From Rhodomicrobium sp. Az07 (GTDB taxonomy: Bacteria > Pseudomonadota > Alphaproteobacteria > Rhizobiales > Rhodomicrobiaceae), in contig NZ_JAHFZG010000005.1 in the NCBI RefSeq assembly GCF_018619475.1, forward strand, positions 1 to 64,000: a stretch of 64,000 bases of DNA, read 5' to 3'. This document shows positions 7,249 to 15,954 of this stretch, in pieces. The position numbers were made by a program, and so were the translations under genes. Position 1 is the stretch's first letter. Each line of letters starts with the position of its first letter. The notes under the pieces are model-generated. The model made no database searches, was not told the origin of the DNA, and was given only the letters and a program-made list of their open reading frames with translations.

Positions 7249-8817
7249 TCATCTCTTGCCGGTCGGCAGCGCGACAAACACCTGTGTGGCGCCGCGCTGC
7301 ACGAGCGTCAGCGCGTGATACTTGCCGATGGCGCGGGCATTGCGGAGCGCCGCTTCCAGCGCGTCGGGCGAGAACAGATCCGAGCCGTTCGCCGCGAGGA
7401 TCACGTCGCCCTGAACGAGGCCCATATCGGCGGCTTGCCCGTCCGGGCGGATATCCACGATAGCGAGGCCGGGCGTGCCGCCGGGGCCGCTCACCATGGG
7501 CGCGACCGAGATGCCGAGGCCCCCGATTTCGGATTGCAACTCGGGTCCGCTTCGGCCGCCCGGCAGTTTCGACTCGTCCTTGAGTTCCGACAGCTTCACG
7601 GCAAGGGCTTCGCGGCGTCCGTTGCGGAAGATCGCGAGGCGGACGGCGGTCTGCGGCGGTATGGAGGCGATCCGGCGCGCGAGGTCGCGGCTATCCTTCA
7701 CGTCGCCTTCGTTGATCTTGAGCACGACGTCGCCGCGCAACAGGCCGCCCTTGTCGGCCGGGCTTCCCTGCATGAGCGAGGTCACGAGCGCGCCCTGCGC
7801 ATCGCGCAGGCCGAGGCTGTCCGCCAGTTCCGGCGTCACGGGCTGCACCTCGACGCCGAGCCAGCCGCGTGTCACCCGACCCTTTTTCTTCAACTGCGCA
7901 ACAATGGTTTCCACCGTCTTGGCGGGCACGGCAAACGCGATGCCGACCGAGCCGCCCGATGGCGAGAAGATGGCCGTATTCACGCCGATCACCTCGCCGG
8001 CCTGATTGAAGGAGGGACCGCCGGAGTTCCCCTGATTCACGGATGCATCGATCTGGATGAAGTTGTCATACGCGCCCGTGCCGATGTCCCGGCCGCGCGC
8101 CGAGACGATGCCCGCCGTGACCGTGCCTTCGAGGCCGAACGGATTGCCGAGCGCGATCACCCATTCGCCGACCTTCACTTCGCCCTTGCTGAACTTGATT
8201 GCCGGGAAATTGCCCCCGTCGACCTTGAGCAGCGCGAGGTCTGTCCCCGCGTCGGTGCCGATGATTTTGGCGGGCAGAACCCTGCCTTCCGTCGTCAGCA
8301 CCTCCACCTTCATGGCGCCTTCCACGACGTGGCTATTGGTGACGATGTAGCCGTCCGGCGAGATGAAAAAGCCGGACCCCTGTCCAAAAATGGGCGCGCC
8401 GGGCGTTCCGCCCTTCTTGTACTTGCCCTTCGGCTCCGGGGGCATGAGCCCTTTCGGCCCCGCGAAGAAGCGTTCGAGCGGCGTGCCGCTGAAAGGATTG
8501 TCCTTGTTGCCTTCGGGGGAGCGCTCCTCCCCGCCGCCTTCCTGCGAAGCGATGAGGCGCGGGTCGGCCTTCACGCGTACCGAAACGACGGACGGCGAAA
8601 CGCGCTCCGCAAGTGCCGTAAAGCTCGGCAGGGCGCCCGACGCCTCGGTTTGCGGCGCGAGATCCGGCGCCGCCTGCAATTGGTAGGCCCCGGCACCGGC
8701 GATCACGCAGAAGGCAACCGCGGATGCGCCGACAAGATTGCGGCTGACCAGCGACAGAGGCAAGCGACGCGACGTGTTCTTGATCGGAGCGTGGTCTTTG
8801 GAAGGTTTATTCGGCAT
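7249..8817 (-). CDS. degP: Do-family (DegP/HtrA) periplasmic serine protease
   Basis: The 522-residue protein is an HtrA-type protease/chaperone of the periplasm. An N-terminal membrane segment or signal (LVGASAVAFCVIAGAGAYQL, about residues 28-47) precedes the trypsin-like domain with the catalytic triad: His in TNSHVVEG, Asp in TDLALLKV and Ser in GNSGGPSF. Two PDZ domains follow (from about residue 300, GWLGVEVQPVTPELADSLG, and about 430). A glycine/proline-rich Q-linker lies before the catalytic domain (residues 95-150). The uncleaved-looking leader could make it membrane anchored, as in DegS or MucD. It has no operon partner; the divergent region upstream is unusually AT-rich. Confidence 0.93.
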   Translation of the reverse strand: MPNKPSKDHAPIKNTSRRLPLSLVSRNLVGASAVAFCVIAGAGAYQLQAAPDLAPQTEASGALPSFTALAERVSPSVVSVRVKADPRLIASQEGGGEERSPEGNKDNPFSGTPLERFFAGPKGLMPPEPKGKYKKGGTPGAPIFGQGSGFFISPDGYIVTNSHVVEGAMKVEVLTTEGRVLPAKIIGTDAGTDLALLKVDGGNFPAIKFSKGEVKVGEWVIALGNPFGLEGTVTAGIVSARGRDIGTGAYDNFIQIDASVNQGNSGGPSFNQAGEVIGVNTAIFSPSGGSVGIAFAVPAKTVETIVAQLKKKGRVTRGWLGVEVQPVTPELADSLGLRDAQGALVTSLMQGSPADKGGLLRGDVVLKINEGDVKDSRDLARRIASIPPQTAVRLAIFRNGRREALAVKLSELKDESKLPGGRSGPELQSEIGGLGISVAPMVSGPGGTPGLAIVDIRPDGQAADMGLVQGDVILAANGSDLFSPDALEAALRNARAIGKYHALTLVQRGATQVFVALPTGKR

Positions 8818-9016
8818 GAACTTCCCGTATCATGAAGCGTTGGATGCAGTCAGCGAATGCTCCGCTGCCGCCCAGTTCAAGACGAAGGCTAAGGTAAAGG
8901 ATTTATTTAAGGAATACGCATATCAAGCTATGGTAAATTCGGAAAATTGTCATCAAATGATACTCTACTTCGCAAACGGCGCAATAAGAGAGCATTCGGC
9001 TAAGGTGGCACTTTAA
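8816..9016 (+). CDS. Possible small protein, unrecognised
   Basis: A 66-codon frame starts at ATG 8816, back to back with the degP start, and has GGAAGG ten bases upstream. The product would be soluble, with DLFKEYAYQAMVNSENCHQM in the middle. I recognise no family. Base composition from about 8880 to 9020 is clearly richer in A and T than the genes around it, so this could be a small acquired gene or simply a regulatory interval for degP and the Spy-like gene. The coding evidence is weak. Confidence 0.25.
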   Translation: MNFPYHEALDAVSECSAAAQFKTKAKVKDLFKEYAYQAMVNSENCHQMILYFANGAIREHSAKVAL

Positions 9017-9106
9017 TGCCCTGTTATTGCTCCGATCAGGATCTTACTTGACGCTCGTCTCCACCGTTACCTTATCAAATCCGATTTCGGTAGTGGAGGA
9101 AGTCCC

Positions 9107-9634
9107 ATGAACAAGTCTATCGTCGCGGGCGTGATGGCGCTCGCGCTTGTCGGACCGTCGACCGTTTATGCGCAGCGGGCCGATATGGATGACAACGGCG
9201 CGCAAGCCACGCAGGCGCAGCCGCAGCAGCCGCGCCAGACCGAGAAGAAGAAATTCCGCTTCGGCCGGGACGATATGAAAGCCTTCGCGGATGCGCGTAT
9301 AGCGGGCTTGAAGGCCGGGCTGAAGCTGACGTCCGATCAGGAAAAGAACTGGCCGCCGGTCGAGCAGGCCATGCGCGACATCATGCAGAAGCGCATGGAT
9401 CAGCGACTCGCGAAGCGCGACCGACCGAAGCCCGAAAACGCCATTCAGGCGATGAAGGAGCGCGCCGAACAGCTTGAAGAGCGCGGCGGGTCGCTTAAGA
9501 AGCTCGCGGACGCCGCCGAGCCGCTTTATCAGACGTTGAGCGATGCGCAGAAGCGCAGGCTCGTGGCGATGCTGAAGGCGGGCGACGAGGGGCTGGGACG
9601 CGTTGCCAAAGGCCGCAGGGGCGGTCGCGGCTGA
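9107..9634 (+). CDS. Spy/CpxP-like LTXXQ-motif periplasmic protein
   Basis: A 175-residue exported protein. Residues 1-22 form a cleavable signal peptide ending TVYAQ. The mature part is Gln-rich, then helical, with the LTxxQ signatures LTSDQEKNWPPVEQAMRD and LSDAQKRR that define the Spy/CpxP fold, and a basic Gly/Arg end. Spy-type proteins are ATP-independent chaperones or stress sensors of the periplasm. GGAGGA lies 7 bases before the ATG. Transcribed alone; placing it beside degP fits an envelope-stress role (inference). Confidence 0.8.
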   Translation: MNKSIVAGVMALALVGPSTVYAQRADMDDNGAQATQAQPQQPRQTEKKKFRFGRDDMKAFADARIAGLKAGLKLTSDQEKNWPPVEQAMRDIMQKRMDQRLAKRDRPKPENAIQAMKERAEQLEERGGSLKKLADAAEPLYQTLSDAQKRRLVAMLKAGDEGLGRVAKGRRGGRG

Positions 9635-9742
9635 CCATTGCTGCACGCTCGCCGCGCAGAATCTGCGCGTCAGGAGCATTGGCAATTACATTTGACGGTG
9701 CCACCAGCGGGCACGAACATTCTCTCCGCCGAGTATCCGCAG

Positions 9743-9766
9743 GAGAGGGCGACGCGTCGCCCTCTC
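9743..9766. terminator. Hairpin between convergent genes
   Basis: A perfect 10-bp stem (9743-9752 with 9757-9766) and a four-base CGCG loop lie between the convergent genes ending at 9634 and 9772. A T-rich stretch follows on plus about 12 bases later. It probably serves both genes. Confidence 0.5.
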
Positions 9767-9771
9767 GACCC

Positions 9772-10032
9772 TTAATCCTTTTCGCGCGGGTTATCGAGCG
9801 GCTGAAGCCGGATCGGCTTGCCGCTGTCCACCTTGGCCGCGGCCGTTACGATGTCGCCGGCCTTGATGATCAGGTCGCGAACCGCGGCGACGCTCTCGCC
9901 CACCTGCGCCCAGCCTTCCAGCTCGTTCATGAAGATGTCGGAACCGCCGTGAGCACCCTTGCGAACGCGCTGGATATCTTCCACGCAGATCAGCGTGAGG
10001 TTGCCATTGGTGTCGTGAAGTTCGATGAACAT
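9772..10032 (-). CDS. Small conserved-looking protein of unknown function
   Basis: The 86-residue protein begins MFIELHDTNGNLTLICVEDIQRV, a pattern of short strands that recalls the small flagellar protein FlbD (a hydrophobic strand, NG turn, then a strand ending in a polar residue). The similarity is slight and no flagellar gene is near. The middle is helical (VGESVAAVRDLIIKAG) and the end Pro/Arg-rich. No signal peptide or membrane segment. A regulator-like or structural accessory role is only a guess. Confidence 0.6.
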   Translation of the reverse strand: MFIELHDTNGNLTLICVEDIQRVRKGAHGGSDIFMNELEGWAQVGESVAAVRDLIIKAGDIVTAAAKVDSGKPIRLQPLDNPREKD

Positions 10033-10342
10033 AGACCTTGATCCTCCCGAGCAGGGATAACGGCGCGCTTGTCCCGATCGCTCCCGCCAGACCTCTTATA
10101 TCACTGCGGCGCGAGAGCGGACGCTTTAATTTGGGGTGGCTTCCGGCGCTTACTACCCGGAAGAGGCGCGGCGACCAGACGGTGTGCGCAGCGAAAACGC
10201 CTGTGCAGACGTGGCATGTCGCTAATCGACGTTGACCCGGCGCGGGCTTTGCGTTTCCTGTGGCGGCGCTTATATGACGCGACGGACCTTTGCACGCGAT
10301 GCACAACAAGCCTCTCACGACCTCGCCTCTGAATCGCCAGCC
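10033..10342. other. Intergenic region upstream of mutM
   Basis: 310 bases with no convincing gene between the divergent 9772-10032 gene and mutM. The open frames here have basic, low-complexity products. The right part holds a possible mutM promoter. Confidence 0.5.
10249..10276 (+). promoter_or_regulatory. Possible mutM promoter
   Basis: TTGCGT (10249-10254) and TATATG (10271-10276) are 16 bases apart and lie 67 bases before the mutM ATG. Only a fair match. Confidence 0.4.
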
Positions 10343-11230
10343 ATGCCCGAATTGCCCGAAGTCGAGATCGTCCGGCGCGGCCTCGCCCCCGCCATGGAGG
10401 GCGCGGCGTTTTCGGCTGTAACGCTCAACCGCGCCGACCTTCGTTTTCCCTTCGAGCCGCGTTTCGCCGAGCGGCTGCGCGGGCAAAACGTCGCGCGCCT
10501 CACGCGTCGGGCGAAGTACATCGTGGCGGAAGCGGATAGCGGGCTTTGCCTCGCCATGCATCTCGGCATGACCGGCCGCTTCACCATCGAGCGGCATTCC
10601 GATGGCGCGGGGATCACGCCGGGCTCCTTCTACTACGAGCATGCCGCCGACACGCGCCACGACCACGTGGTTTTCGCGATGAGCAACGGCGAGGTGATCC
10701 GCTACAACGACCCGCGCCGCTTCGGTTACATGACGCTGTTCGACGCGGGCGATATGGCCGAGCATGCGCTGTTTCGCGGGCTCGGGATCGAGCCGCTGTC
10801 CGATGCGCTGACGCCGGATTATCTCGCGGCGCGCGCGGCGGGGAAGACGCAGGCGTTGAAGGCGTTCCTGCTCGACCAGCGCATCATCGCGGGGCTCGGC
10901 AACATTTACGTTTGCGAGGCGCTGTTTCGTGCGGGCCTGCCGCCGGACGCGGCGGCGGGCGCGCTCGGCATCGGCAAGCGAGGCACGGCGGCGGCCGCGA
11001 GGCTCTGCGCGGCGATCAAGGGCGTGCTCGAAGACGCGTTGCTTGCGGGCGGCTCATCGATCCGCGATTACCGTCACGCCAACGGCGACGGCGGCCATTT
11101 CCAGGAAAAGTTCGATGTGTACGGGCGCGGCGGCGAGCCGTGTCATAATGATTGCGGCGCGCTCATCGTAAGAAAAGCCCAACAAGGGCGCTCGACTTTT
11201 TTCTGCCCGCGCTGTCAGGCAAGGATCTGA
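10343..11230 (+). CDS. mutM: Formamidopyrimidine-DNA glycosylase MutM (Fpg)
   Basis: Fpg removes 8-oxoguanine and ring-opened purines and nicks the DNA. ATG 10343 gives PELPEVE at the N-terminus, with the catalytic P2 and E3. Also seen are HLGMTGRF, the DNA-backbone-binding [14 protein letters not shown] (helix-two-turn-helix), and a C-terminal zinc finger: CHNDC, an arginine in QQGRSTFF and CPRC. The first cysteine pair is spaced by three residues instead of two, as in some alphaproteobacteria. 295 residues. The enoyl-CoA hydratase gene follows after 14 bases and may share the transcript. Confidence 0.95.
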   Translation: MPELPEVEIVRRGLAPAMEGAAFSAVTLNRADLRFPFEPRFAERLRGQNVARLTRRAKYIVAEADSGLCLAMHLGMTGRFTIERHSDGAGITPGSFYYEHAADTRHDHVVFAMSNGEVIRYNDPRRFGYMTLFDAGDMAEHALFRGLGIEPLSDALTPDYLAARAAGKTQALKAFLLDQRIIAGLGNIYVCEALFRAGLPPDAAAGALGIGKRGTAAAARLCAAIKGVLEDALLAGGSSIRDYRHANGDGGHFQEKFDVYGRGGEPCHNDCGALIVRKAQQGRSTFFCPRCQARI

Positions 11231-11244
11231 AAGGAAACACCCGA

Positions 11245-12033
11245 ATGACTTCCGAAACCGCGTCTTTCGAAACGGTGCTCTTCGAGAAAAAGGGCAGGGT
11301 CGGGCTCATCACGCTGAACCGGCCCAAGGCGCTGAACGCGCTCAATGCGCAGCTCATCGCGGAACTCAATCAGGTGCTCGACGGCTGCGAGGCCGATGCG
11401 GACATCGGGGCTATCGTAATCACCGGCTCGGAGAAGGCATTCGCGGCGGGCGCGGACATCAAGGAGATGAAGGACAAGACCTTCGGCGACGTGATCCTGC
11501 AAGATTTCATCGCGCCGTGGGAGCGCATCACGCGCGTTCGCAAGCCGGTGATCGCGGCCGTATCGGGCTTCGCGCTCGGCGGCGGCTGCGAACTCGCCAT
11601 GATGTGCGACTTCATCATCGCTTCCGACACGGCGAAATTCGGCCAGCCGGAAATCATGCTGGGGGTGATCCCCGGCGCGGGCGGCACGCAGCGGCTGACG
11701 CGCGCCGTCGGCAAGGCGAAGGCGATGGACCTCATCCTCACCGGGCGGCACATGGACGCGGCCGAGGCGGAGCGGGCAGGGCTTGTTTCCCGCGTCGTAC
11801 CCGCGGCGGACCTCGTCGCGGAGGCGATGAAAGCGGCCGAGAAGATCGCAAGCTTCTCGCTTCCTTCGGTCATGCTGGCAAAGGAATCGGTCAATCGCGC
11901 TTTCGAAACGACGCTCTCCGAAGGGGTCAGGTTCGAGCGCCGGGCCTTCCACGCGCTGTTCGCGACGGAGGATCAGAAGGAGGGCATGGCGGCCTTCGCG
12001 GAGAAGCGGCCGCCGCGCTTCAAGCACGCCTAG
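11245..12033 (+). CDS. Enoyl-CoA hydratase
   Basis: The 262-residue crotonase-family enzyme hydrates trans-2-enoyl-CoA in fatty-acid or related beta-oxidation. Oxyanion-hole sequences are [11 protein letters not shown] and [16 protein letters not shown]; the two catalytic glutamates sit in [20 protein letters not shown] (E near 138 and the E of the first helix position CEL near 118 by family spacing). The end [21 protein letters not shown] is standard for short-chain enoyl-CoA hydratases. AAGGAAAC precedes ATG 11245. Confidence 0.93.
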   Translation: MTSETASFETVLFEKKGRVGLITLNRPKALNALNAQLIAELNQVLDGCEADADIGAIVITGSEKAFAAGADIKEMKDKTFGDVILQDFIAPWERITRVRKPVIAAVSGFALGGGCELAMMCDFIIASDTAKFGQPEIMLGVIPGAGGTQRLTRAVGKAKAMDLILTGRHMDAAEAERAGLVSRVVPAADLVAEAMKAAEKIASFSLPSVMLAKESVNRAFETTLSEGVRFERRAFHALFATEDQKEGMAAFAEKRPPRFKHA

Positions 12034-12111
12034 CTGGTTGTGATCGCCACGCATTGGACAGACACGGCTTCCCACGCTACGATAACGGTAACGTGAAGGA
12101 AGGCATCTCGC

Positions 12112-12906
12112 TTGAAGATCATGTCCAACCCTGTGGCGGAACGCACCCAATTCAACGCCAGCCGGTGCGAATCCTGCTTCATCCGGCATCGCGGGATTTG
12201 TCAGGCGTTGTCGATGGAGCAGCTCGAACGGCTGAGTTCGATTGCCCGTCGGCGCGTCATCCCGGCCAACCAGTACATCTTTCGCGACGGCGACGAAGCC
12301 ATCTCCTTCGCGGCGGTGAATTCAGGCGTGGCGAAGCTGATCAAGACCACCTCGGAAGGCGAGCGCCACGTTATCGGCCTCGTCTACGCGCCGGAATTTC
12401 TCGGCCACACCTTCGCGGAAACGCACAAGTTTTCTGCCGCCGCCGCGACCGATGTCGACATCTGCACATTCCCGCGCCAGGCGTTCAACCGCCTGCTTCT
12501 CGAATACCCGGACATGCAGCGCTGGCTGTTCGAGTTCACCGTGCAGGAACTGGACGTGACGCGCGAGTGGACGCTCATGCTCGGGCGTAAATCGTCTTAC
12601 GAACGCGTGGCGAGCCTGCTTCTCATCATCGCGCGGCGCACCCGAAATGCCGGGGTCCAGCCCGTCCGGGAAAACGCCGCCGAGTTCGAGCTACCGCTGA
12701 CGCGCTCCGAGCTTGCCGATTATCTCGGTCTGACGCTCGAAACGGTGAGCCGCAAGGTCAGCCAGTTGAAGCAGCAAGGATTGATCGAGCTACGCTCGAC
12801 GCGCGACATCGTGGTTCCCGACATCGAACGTCTGGCCCAAGCCGCAAGCATGGATGAGCATCGCGAGCCTGCAAAGGCGGCCAAGGTCGCCGCCTTTCCC
12901 GCCTGA
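12112..12906 (+). CDS. fnr: Fnr-type oxygen-sensing transcription factor
   Basis: A Crp/Fnr regulator of the FnrN/AadR/FnrL kind. The N-terminal iron-sulfur cysteines C19, C22 and C30 (CESCFIRHRGIC) and the central C118 (DVDICTF) are all there, so it should hold an oxygen-labile [4Fe-4S] cluster. The cyclic-nucleotide-type barrel is followed by a dimer helix and the helix-turn-helix LTRSELADYLGLTLETVSRKV, whose E-x-x-S-R is the Fnr DNA-recognition pattern for TTGAT-N4-ATCAA sites. 264 residues; a basic Ala-rich tail. No Fnr box was found in front of the gene. In phototrophs such proteins control anaerobic respiration and photosynthesis genes. Confidence 0.9.
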   Translation: MKIMSNPVAERTQFNASRCESCFIRHRGICQALSMEQLERLSSIARRRVIPANQYIFRDGDEAISFAAVNSGVAKLIKTTSEGERHVIGLVYAPEFLGHTFAETHKFSAAAATDVDICTFPRQAFNRLLLEYPDMQRWLFEFTVQELDVTREWTLMLGRKSSYERVASLLLIIARRTRNAGVQPVRENAAEFELPLTRSELADYLGLTLETVSRKVSQLKQQGLIELRSTRDIVVPDIERLAQAASMDEHREPAKAAKVAAFPA

Positions 12907-12931
12907 CGCACGACAGCCGGAATCGCGCCCG

Positions 12932-13348
12932 TCACTTCGCCTGAATGCCCTTCAGGTAGACGCCAAGTTCCGTAACCGCGCGATTCGCGGAAGCCGGGCC
13001 GCATTCGTCCTGGAAAATCGACGTCCAGTTCGGCATGCCGCCATGCGTCTTGTTACTTTCGCCCTTCAGGAGCTTTGACACGTAATCCCTCGGAAACGCG
13101 CCGTTCGAGCGTTCCGCGAGCGTCGTCAGATCCGGCGGCGTGAGCTTCAATTCCTTTGCGAGGATGCCGCCGCCCTTGCCGTCGGGGCCATGACAGTACG
13201 TGCAGTTTTCGGCGAAAAGTTTCGAGCCGGGGAGCACTTCCATGCGCGCGCACGGGTCGATACCGCTGTCCATCTGCGCCGAGCAGGGCGAAGCGAACAG
13301 CGCAAGAGCAGTGGCAGCCAGGACGGTGTATCGTGGTAGTCTGCGCAT
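12932..13348 (-). CDS. Class I c-type cytochrome
   Basis: The 138-residue protein has a signal peptide (RRLPRYTVLAATALALFAS) and one haem-binding CTYCH near residue 49. The likely axial methionine is in THGGMPNW near residue 104. PDLTTLAERSNGAFPRDYV is the usual loop between them. It is a monohaem periplasmic electron carrier of the cytochrome c / cbb3 CcoP-like fold; the partner is unknown. Two additional cysteines (about 33 and after QDE near 115) might form a disulfide. ATG 13348 is preferred over GTG 13357. It is convergent with fnr. Confidence 0.88.
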   Translation of the reverse strand: MRRLPRYTVLAATALALFASPCSAQMDSGIDPCARMEVLPGSKLFAENCTYCHGPDGKGGGILAKELKLTPPDLTTLAERSNGAFPRDYVSKLLKGESNKTHGGMPNWTSIFQDECGPASANRAVTELGVYLKGIQAK

Positions 13349-13471
13349 GGCGATCACTCGAAACGATTCTCACGGGGAAGCCAACCGCGCGCGGCTGCTT
13401 TCCACCGCTGGCGTGCGTTGTCGAACGCCCGTCGACGCGCTAAATCATCTCCTCAAGGAAAGGATGCGGCC

Positions 13472-13933
13472 ATGATTCGCCAGAAAATCTCCGAGACTTT
13501 AAAAGACGCCATGCGGGCGAAGGACGAGATGAAGACGACGACACTGCGCATGGTGAACGCTGCGATCAAGCAGAAGGACATCGACGTGGCGCGCGGTCGC
13601 GGCGACGAGCACATCGGCGAGGACGAGGTGCTGAACCTGCTGCAAAGTCTGATCAAGTCTCGCCGCGAGTCGGTCGAGCTTTACAGGAAAGGCGACCGCC
13701 CGGATCTGGTGGCGAAGGAAGAGGCCGAGATCGCGATCATTTCGGACTTTCTGCCGAAGCAGATGAGCGAGGATGAACTCAAGGCAGCCGTGAAGGATCT
13801 TGTCGCCTCGCTGGGTGCGACGGGGGTCAAGGACATGGGCAAGGTCATGGCCGCGCTGAAGGCGAATTTCGCGGGCCAACTCGATATGACAAAGGCAAGC
13901 GCCGTAGTGAAAGAGGTGCTGGCCGGGAACTGA
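13472..13933 (+). CDS. yqeY: GatB/YqeY domain protein
   Basis: The 153-residue all-helical protein matches YqeY along its length: IRQKISETLKDAMRAKDEMK, TLRMVNAAIKQKDID, the GEDEVLNLLQSLIKSRRES helix and LPKQMSEDELKAAV. YqeY resembles the tail of GatB and of some glutaminyl-tRNA synthetases and may help tRNA binding; its precise function is not settled. AAGGAAAGG lies just upstream of the ATG. In many genomes yqeY is near dnaG/rpoD, which are not seen here. Confidence 0.9.
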   Translation: MIRQKISETLKDAMRAKDEMKTTTLRMVNAAIKQKDIDVARGRGDEHIGEDEVLNLLQSLIKSRRESVELYRKGDRPDLVAKEEAEIAIISDFLPKQMSEDELKAAVKDLVASLGATGVKDMGKVMAALKANFAGQLDMTKASAVVKEVLAGN

Positions 13934-13983
13934 CGTCAGGAGCCCGCGTTTCTCGCTCTCAACCTGTCGATGGCGGACGCGTG

Positions 13984-13999
13984 GCCTCACATGTGAGGC
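13984..13999. promoter_or_regulatory. Perfect 16-bp palindrome after yqeY
   Basis: GCCTCACATGTGAGGC is fully self-complementary with no loop. Length and symmetry suit a dimeric regulator operator better than a terminator, but there is no gene start next to it other than none within 300 bases on plus. Confidence 0.3.
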
Positions 14000-14050
14000 T
14001 GCGCGAGCACAAATGTCGGGTGCGCCTGCGAAATCGCGCGAGCGGCCGAC

Positions 14051-14290
14051 CTAATGAAGGTTGGCGACGCCCGTATGCGACAAGCGATCCTGCCGGGTGG
14101 TCAGAGACCTTGGCATTCTGGATACCAGCTCGATCAGCAGCAGAAGCTCCTGCCTGACATTGTAATCTTCAATTCGGCTGAAGGCTGTAACCAATTGCCG
14201 CGACTGATCCACGGCGCAGTTTTTCGAGTCGACCGTAGTGCCGACCCCATCGAGCAAGGAACGGAACAACTCGTCCATGTCCTGTTTCAT
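14051..14290 (-). CDS. Small helical protein resembling the tail of XRE-type regulators
   Basis: The 79-residue product contains QLVTAFSRIEDYNVRQEL, which looks like the conserved C-terminal helix of alphaproteobacterial XRE regulators (usually L-x-x-A-F-x-R-I-x-D-x-x-V-R). No helix-turn-helix precedes it. ATG 14290 has GGAG nine bases upstream and is preferred to TTG 14311. Two inverted repeats stand in the promoter region, suggesting control by a DNA-binding dimer. It might be a regulatory decoy or dimerisation partner, but that is inference. Confidence 0.55.
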   Translation of the reverse strand: MKQDMDELFRSLLDGVGTTVDSKNCAVDQSRQLVTAFSRIEDYNVRQELLLLIELVSRMPRSLTTRQDRLSHTGVANLH

Positions 14291-14310
14291 CACCACCGAC
14301 TCCAAACTCA

Positions 14311-14352
14311 ACCTTACGCGAAGGTAACCGCCTAAACACTCATTAAGAGTGT
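14311..14352. promoter_or_regulatory. Two adjacent inverted repeats upstream of the small XRE-tail gene
   Basis: ACCTT-ACGCG-AAGGT (14311-14325) and ACACTC-ATTAA-GAGTGT (14336-14352) are both exact inverted repeats with five-base centres. They lie 20-60 bases before the start at 14290, where operators would be expected. Confidence 0.4.
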
Positions 14353-14725
14353 ATCAGGCAATTGTTGCAACTTTAAGTCAGAGTGCGTGATCATCGACAG
14401 TGCGCACCCTGCCTAAGAGGGGCTTGCAAAAGGAACAGCCGCCTGCCCTCCCGACCCTCACTCAAGCTTTACCGTGCTAAACGGACACTCTGATGTCGAA
14501 GATAAGCGCCCCGGCCTTTTCCACAGCTTCGATGAGGAAGCGCCTCCTCCGACACCGCGCCGGCGCCTTCACCCGCGTCGAGGCGCGGCGCGTCGGTCTT
14601 CGCTCACGGAAGTCGAAGAACGCAAATTCAGTCGGACTTTCGCAACGAAGGCGCTTTCGCGCCGCCACCGCGCGCCCTAGATTAAGACAAGTTCCATTCG
14701 CAGAAACCAGCCTGGCGGTTCAAAA
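14353..14725. other. Intergenic region before the Mrp ATPase gene
   Basis: About 370 bases with no gene that I can support. The left part is AT-richer and probably belongs to the divergent promoters. Open frames in the right part have Arg/Pro-rich products typical of noncoding GC-rich DNA. Confidence 0.5.
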
Positions 14726-15817
14726 ATGCCCGACACTCCGACAAAAGAAACTGTCCTCGCGGCTCTCAAGAGCGTGCGAACGCCCGGCGGCGTGGACCTC
14801 GTCTCGGCGGGCATCCTGTCTGAGATCGCCATCGTCAAGGGCAAGGTGTATTTTGCGCTGAACGTGCCGCCGAGAGACGCGCGCGCCTATGAAGCGGTGC
14901 GGCGCGACGCCGAAGAGGCGGTTCGCGCGTTACCGGGCGTCGGGGGCGCGACCGTCGTGCTAACGGCCGACGCCAAGGAAGGCGAAGCCGCGAAGCAGGC
15001 CGACGCCGCCATCGGGCGCGGGATCGGCGGCGTCCGTCAGATCATCGCGGTAGCTTCGGGCAAGGGCGGTGTCGGCAAGTCCACGACGGCGGTCAACATC
15101 GCGCTGGGGCTTCTCGCGAACGGCCTGAAGGTCGGGCTTCTCGACGCGGACGTATACGGCCCATCCGTGCCGCGGCTTCTGGCTATCCATGAAAAGCCGG
15201 AGCTTATCGGCGAAAATATCCTCGCGCCCATCGAAAAATACGGGCTGAAAACGATGTCCATCGGCTTCCTCGTCGATGAGGAAACGCCGATGATCTGGCG
15301 CGGCCCGATGGTGATTTCCGCGCTGACCCAGATGCTGAACGATGTCGCATGGGGCGAACTCGACGTGCTTGTGGTCGATATGCCGCCCGGCACCGGCGAC
15401 GCGCAGCTCACCATGGCGCAGAAAGCTTCGCTCGCGGGCGCGGTTGTCGTATCGACCCCGCAGGATCTGGCGCTGATCGATGCGCGCAAGGGCCTTGAGA
15501 TGTTCAAGCGCGTGAATGTGCCCGTCCTCGGCATCGTCGAAAACATGAGCTATTTCATTTGCCCGAAATGCGGGGAGCAGTCGGACATTTTCGGCCATGG
15601 CGGCGCGGAAGACGAAGCGCGGCGGCTCGGTGTGCCATTTCTTGGCGCGCTTCCGCTGCATATGGCCGTGCGCGAGACGTCCGACGCCGGGCGGCCCATC
15701 GTCGTTTCGGCCCCCGAGTCGCTGCATGCGAAGCTCTACCGGGAGATAGCCGCTTCAGTCTGGAACCGCCTCTCCGGCGCGACCACGGCCAAAGGCCCGA
15801 AAATAGTGATCGAATAG
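14726..15817 (+). CDS. mrp: Mrp/NBP35-family iron-sulfur carrier ATPase
   Basis: The 363-residue protein (ApbC/Mrp) binds and transfers Fe-S clusters. An N-terminal DUF59/MIP18-like domain (residues 1-90) is followed by the P-loop ATPase: deviant Walker A GKGGVGKSTTAVN, DADVYGPSVPR, VVDMPPGTGDAQLT and VENMSYFICPKCGE. The two cysteines of ICPKC form the cluster site shared across a dimer. The C-terminus is usual. No operon partner; the tmRNA gene follows, with its own promoter. Confidence 0.94.
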   Translation: MPDTPTKETVLAALKSVRTPGGVDLVSAGILSEIAIVKGKVYFALNVPPRDARAYEAVRRDAEEAVRALPGVGGATVVLTADAKEGEAAKQADAAIGRGIGGVRQIIAVASGKGGVGKSTTAVNIALGLLANGLKVGLLDADVYGPSVPRLLAIHEKPELIGENILAPIEKYGLKTMSIGFLVDEETPMIWRGPMVISALTQMLNDVAWGELDVLVVDMPPGTGDAQLTMAQKASLAGAVVVSTPQDLALIDARKGLEMFKRVNVPVLGIVENMSYFICPKCGEQSDIFGHGGAEDEARRLGVPFLGALPLHMAVRETSDAGRPIVVSAPESLHAKLYREIAASVWNRLSGATTAKGPKIVIE

Positions 15818-15899
15818 GCTGCCGTCCGCGCGCCATGCCGCGCTTGTCGTGGAAGCGTGACATACATGCTGCGCTTTTCGACATTCTTGTCCCGCCGTC

Positions 15900-15928
15900 T
15901 TTCCAACGGGCTGGAGACGCTCTATATT
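15900..15928 (+). promoter_or_regulatory. Promoter of the tmRNA gene
   Basis: TTTCCA (15900-15905) and TATATT (15923-15928) are separated by exactly 17 bases. Transcription would start near 15935, 80 bases before the CCA of the acceptor piece. Confidence 0.6.
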
Positions 15929-15954
15929 ACTCTTTGCTGGTTCGCCAGCTATGG

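Noticed and set aside
7180-8835. A 551-codon plus-strand frame over degP
   Set aside because: The minus-strand protease has all catalytic motifs; the plus frame is a shadow.
10232-10342. Longer N-terminus for mutM from an upstream start
   Set aside because: Fpg needs Pro-Glu right after the initiating Met (P2, E3), which fixes ATG 10343.
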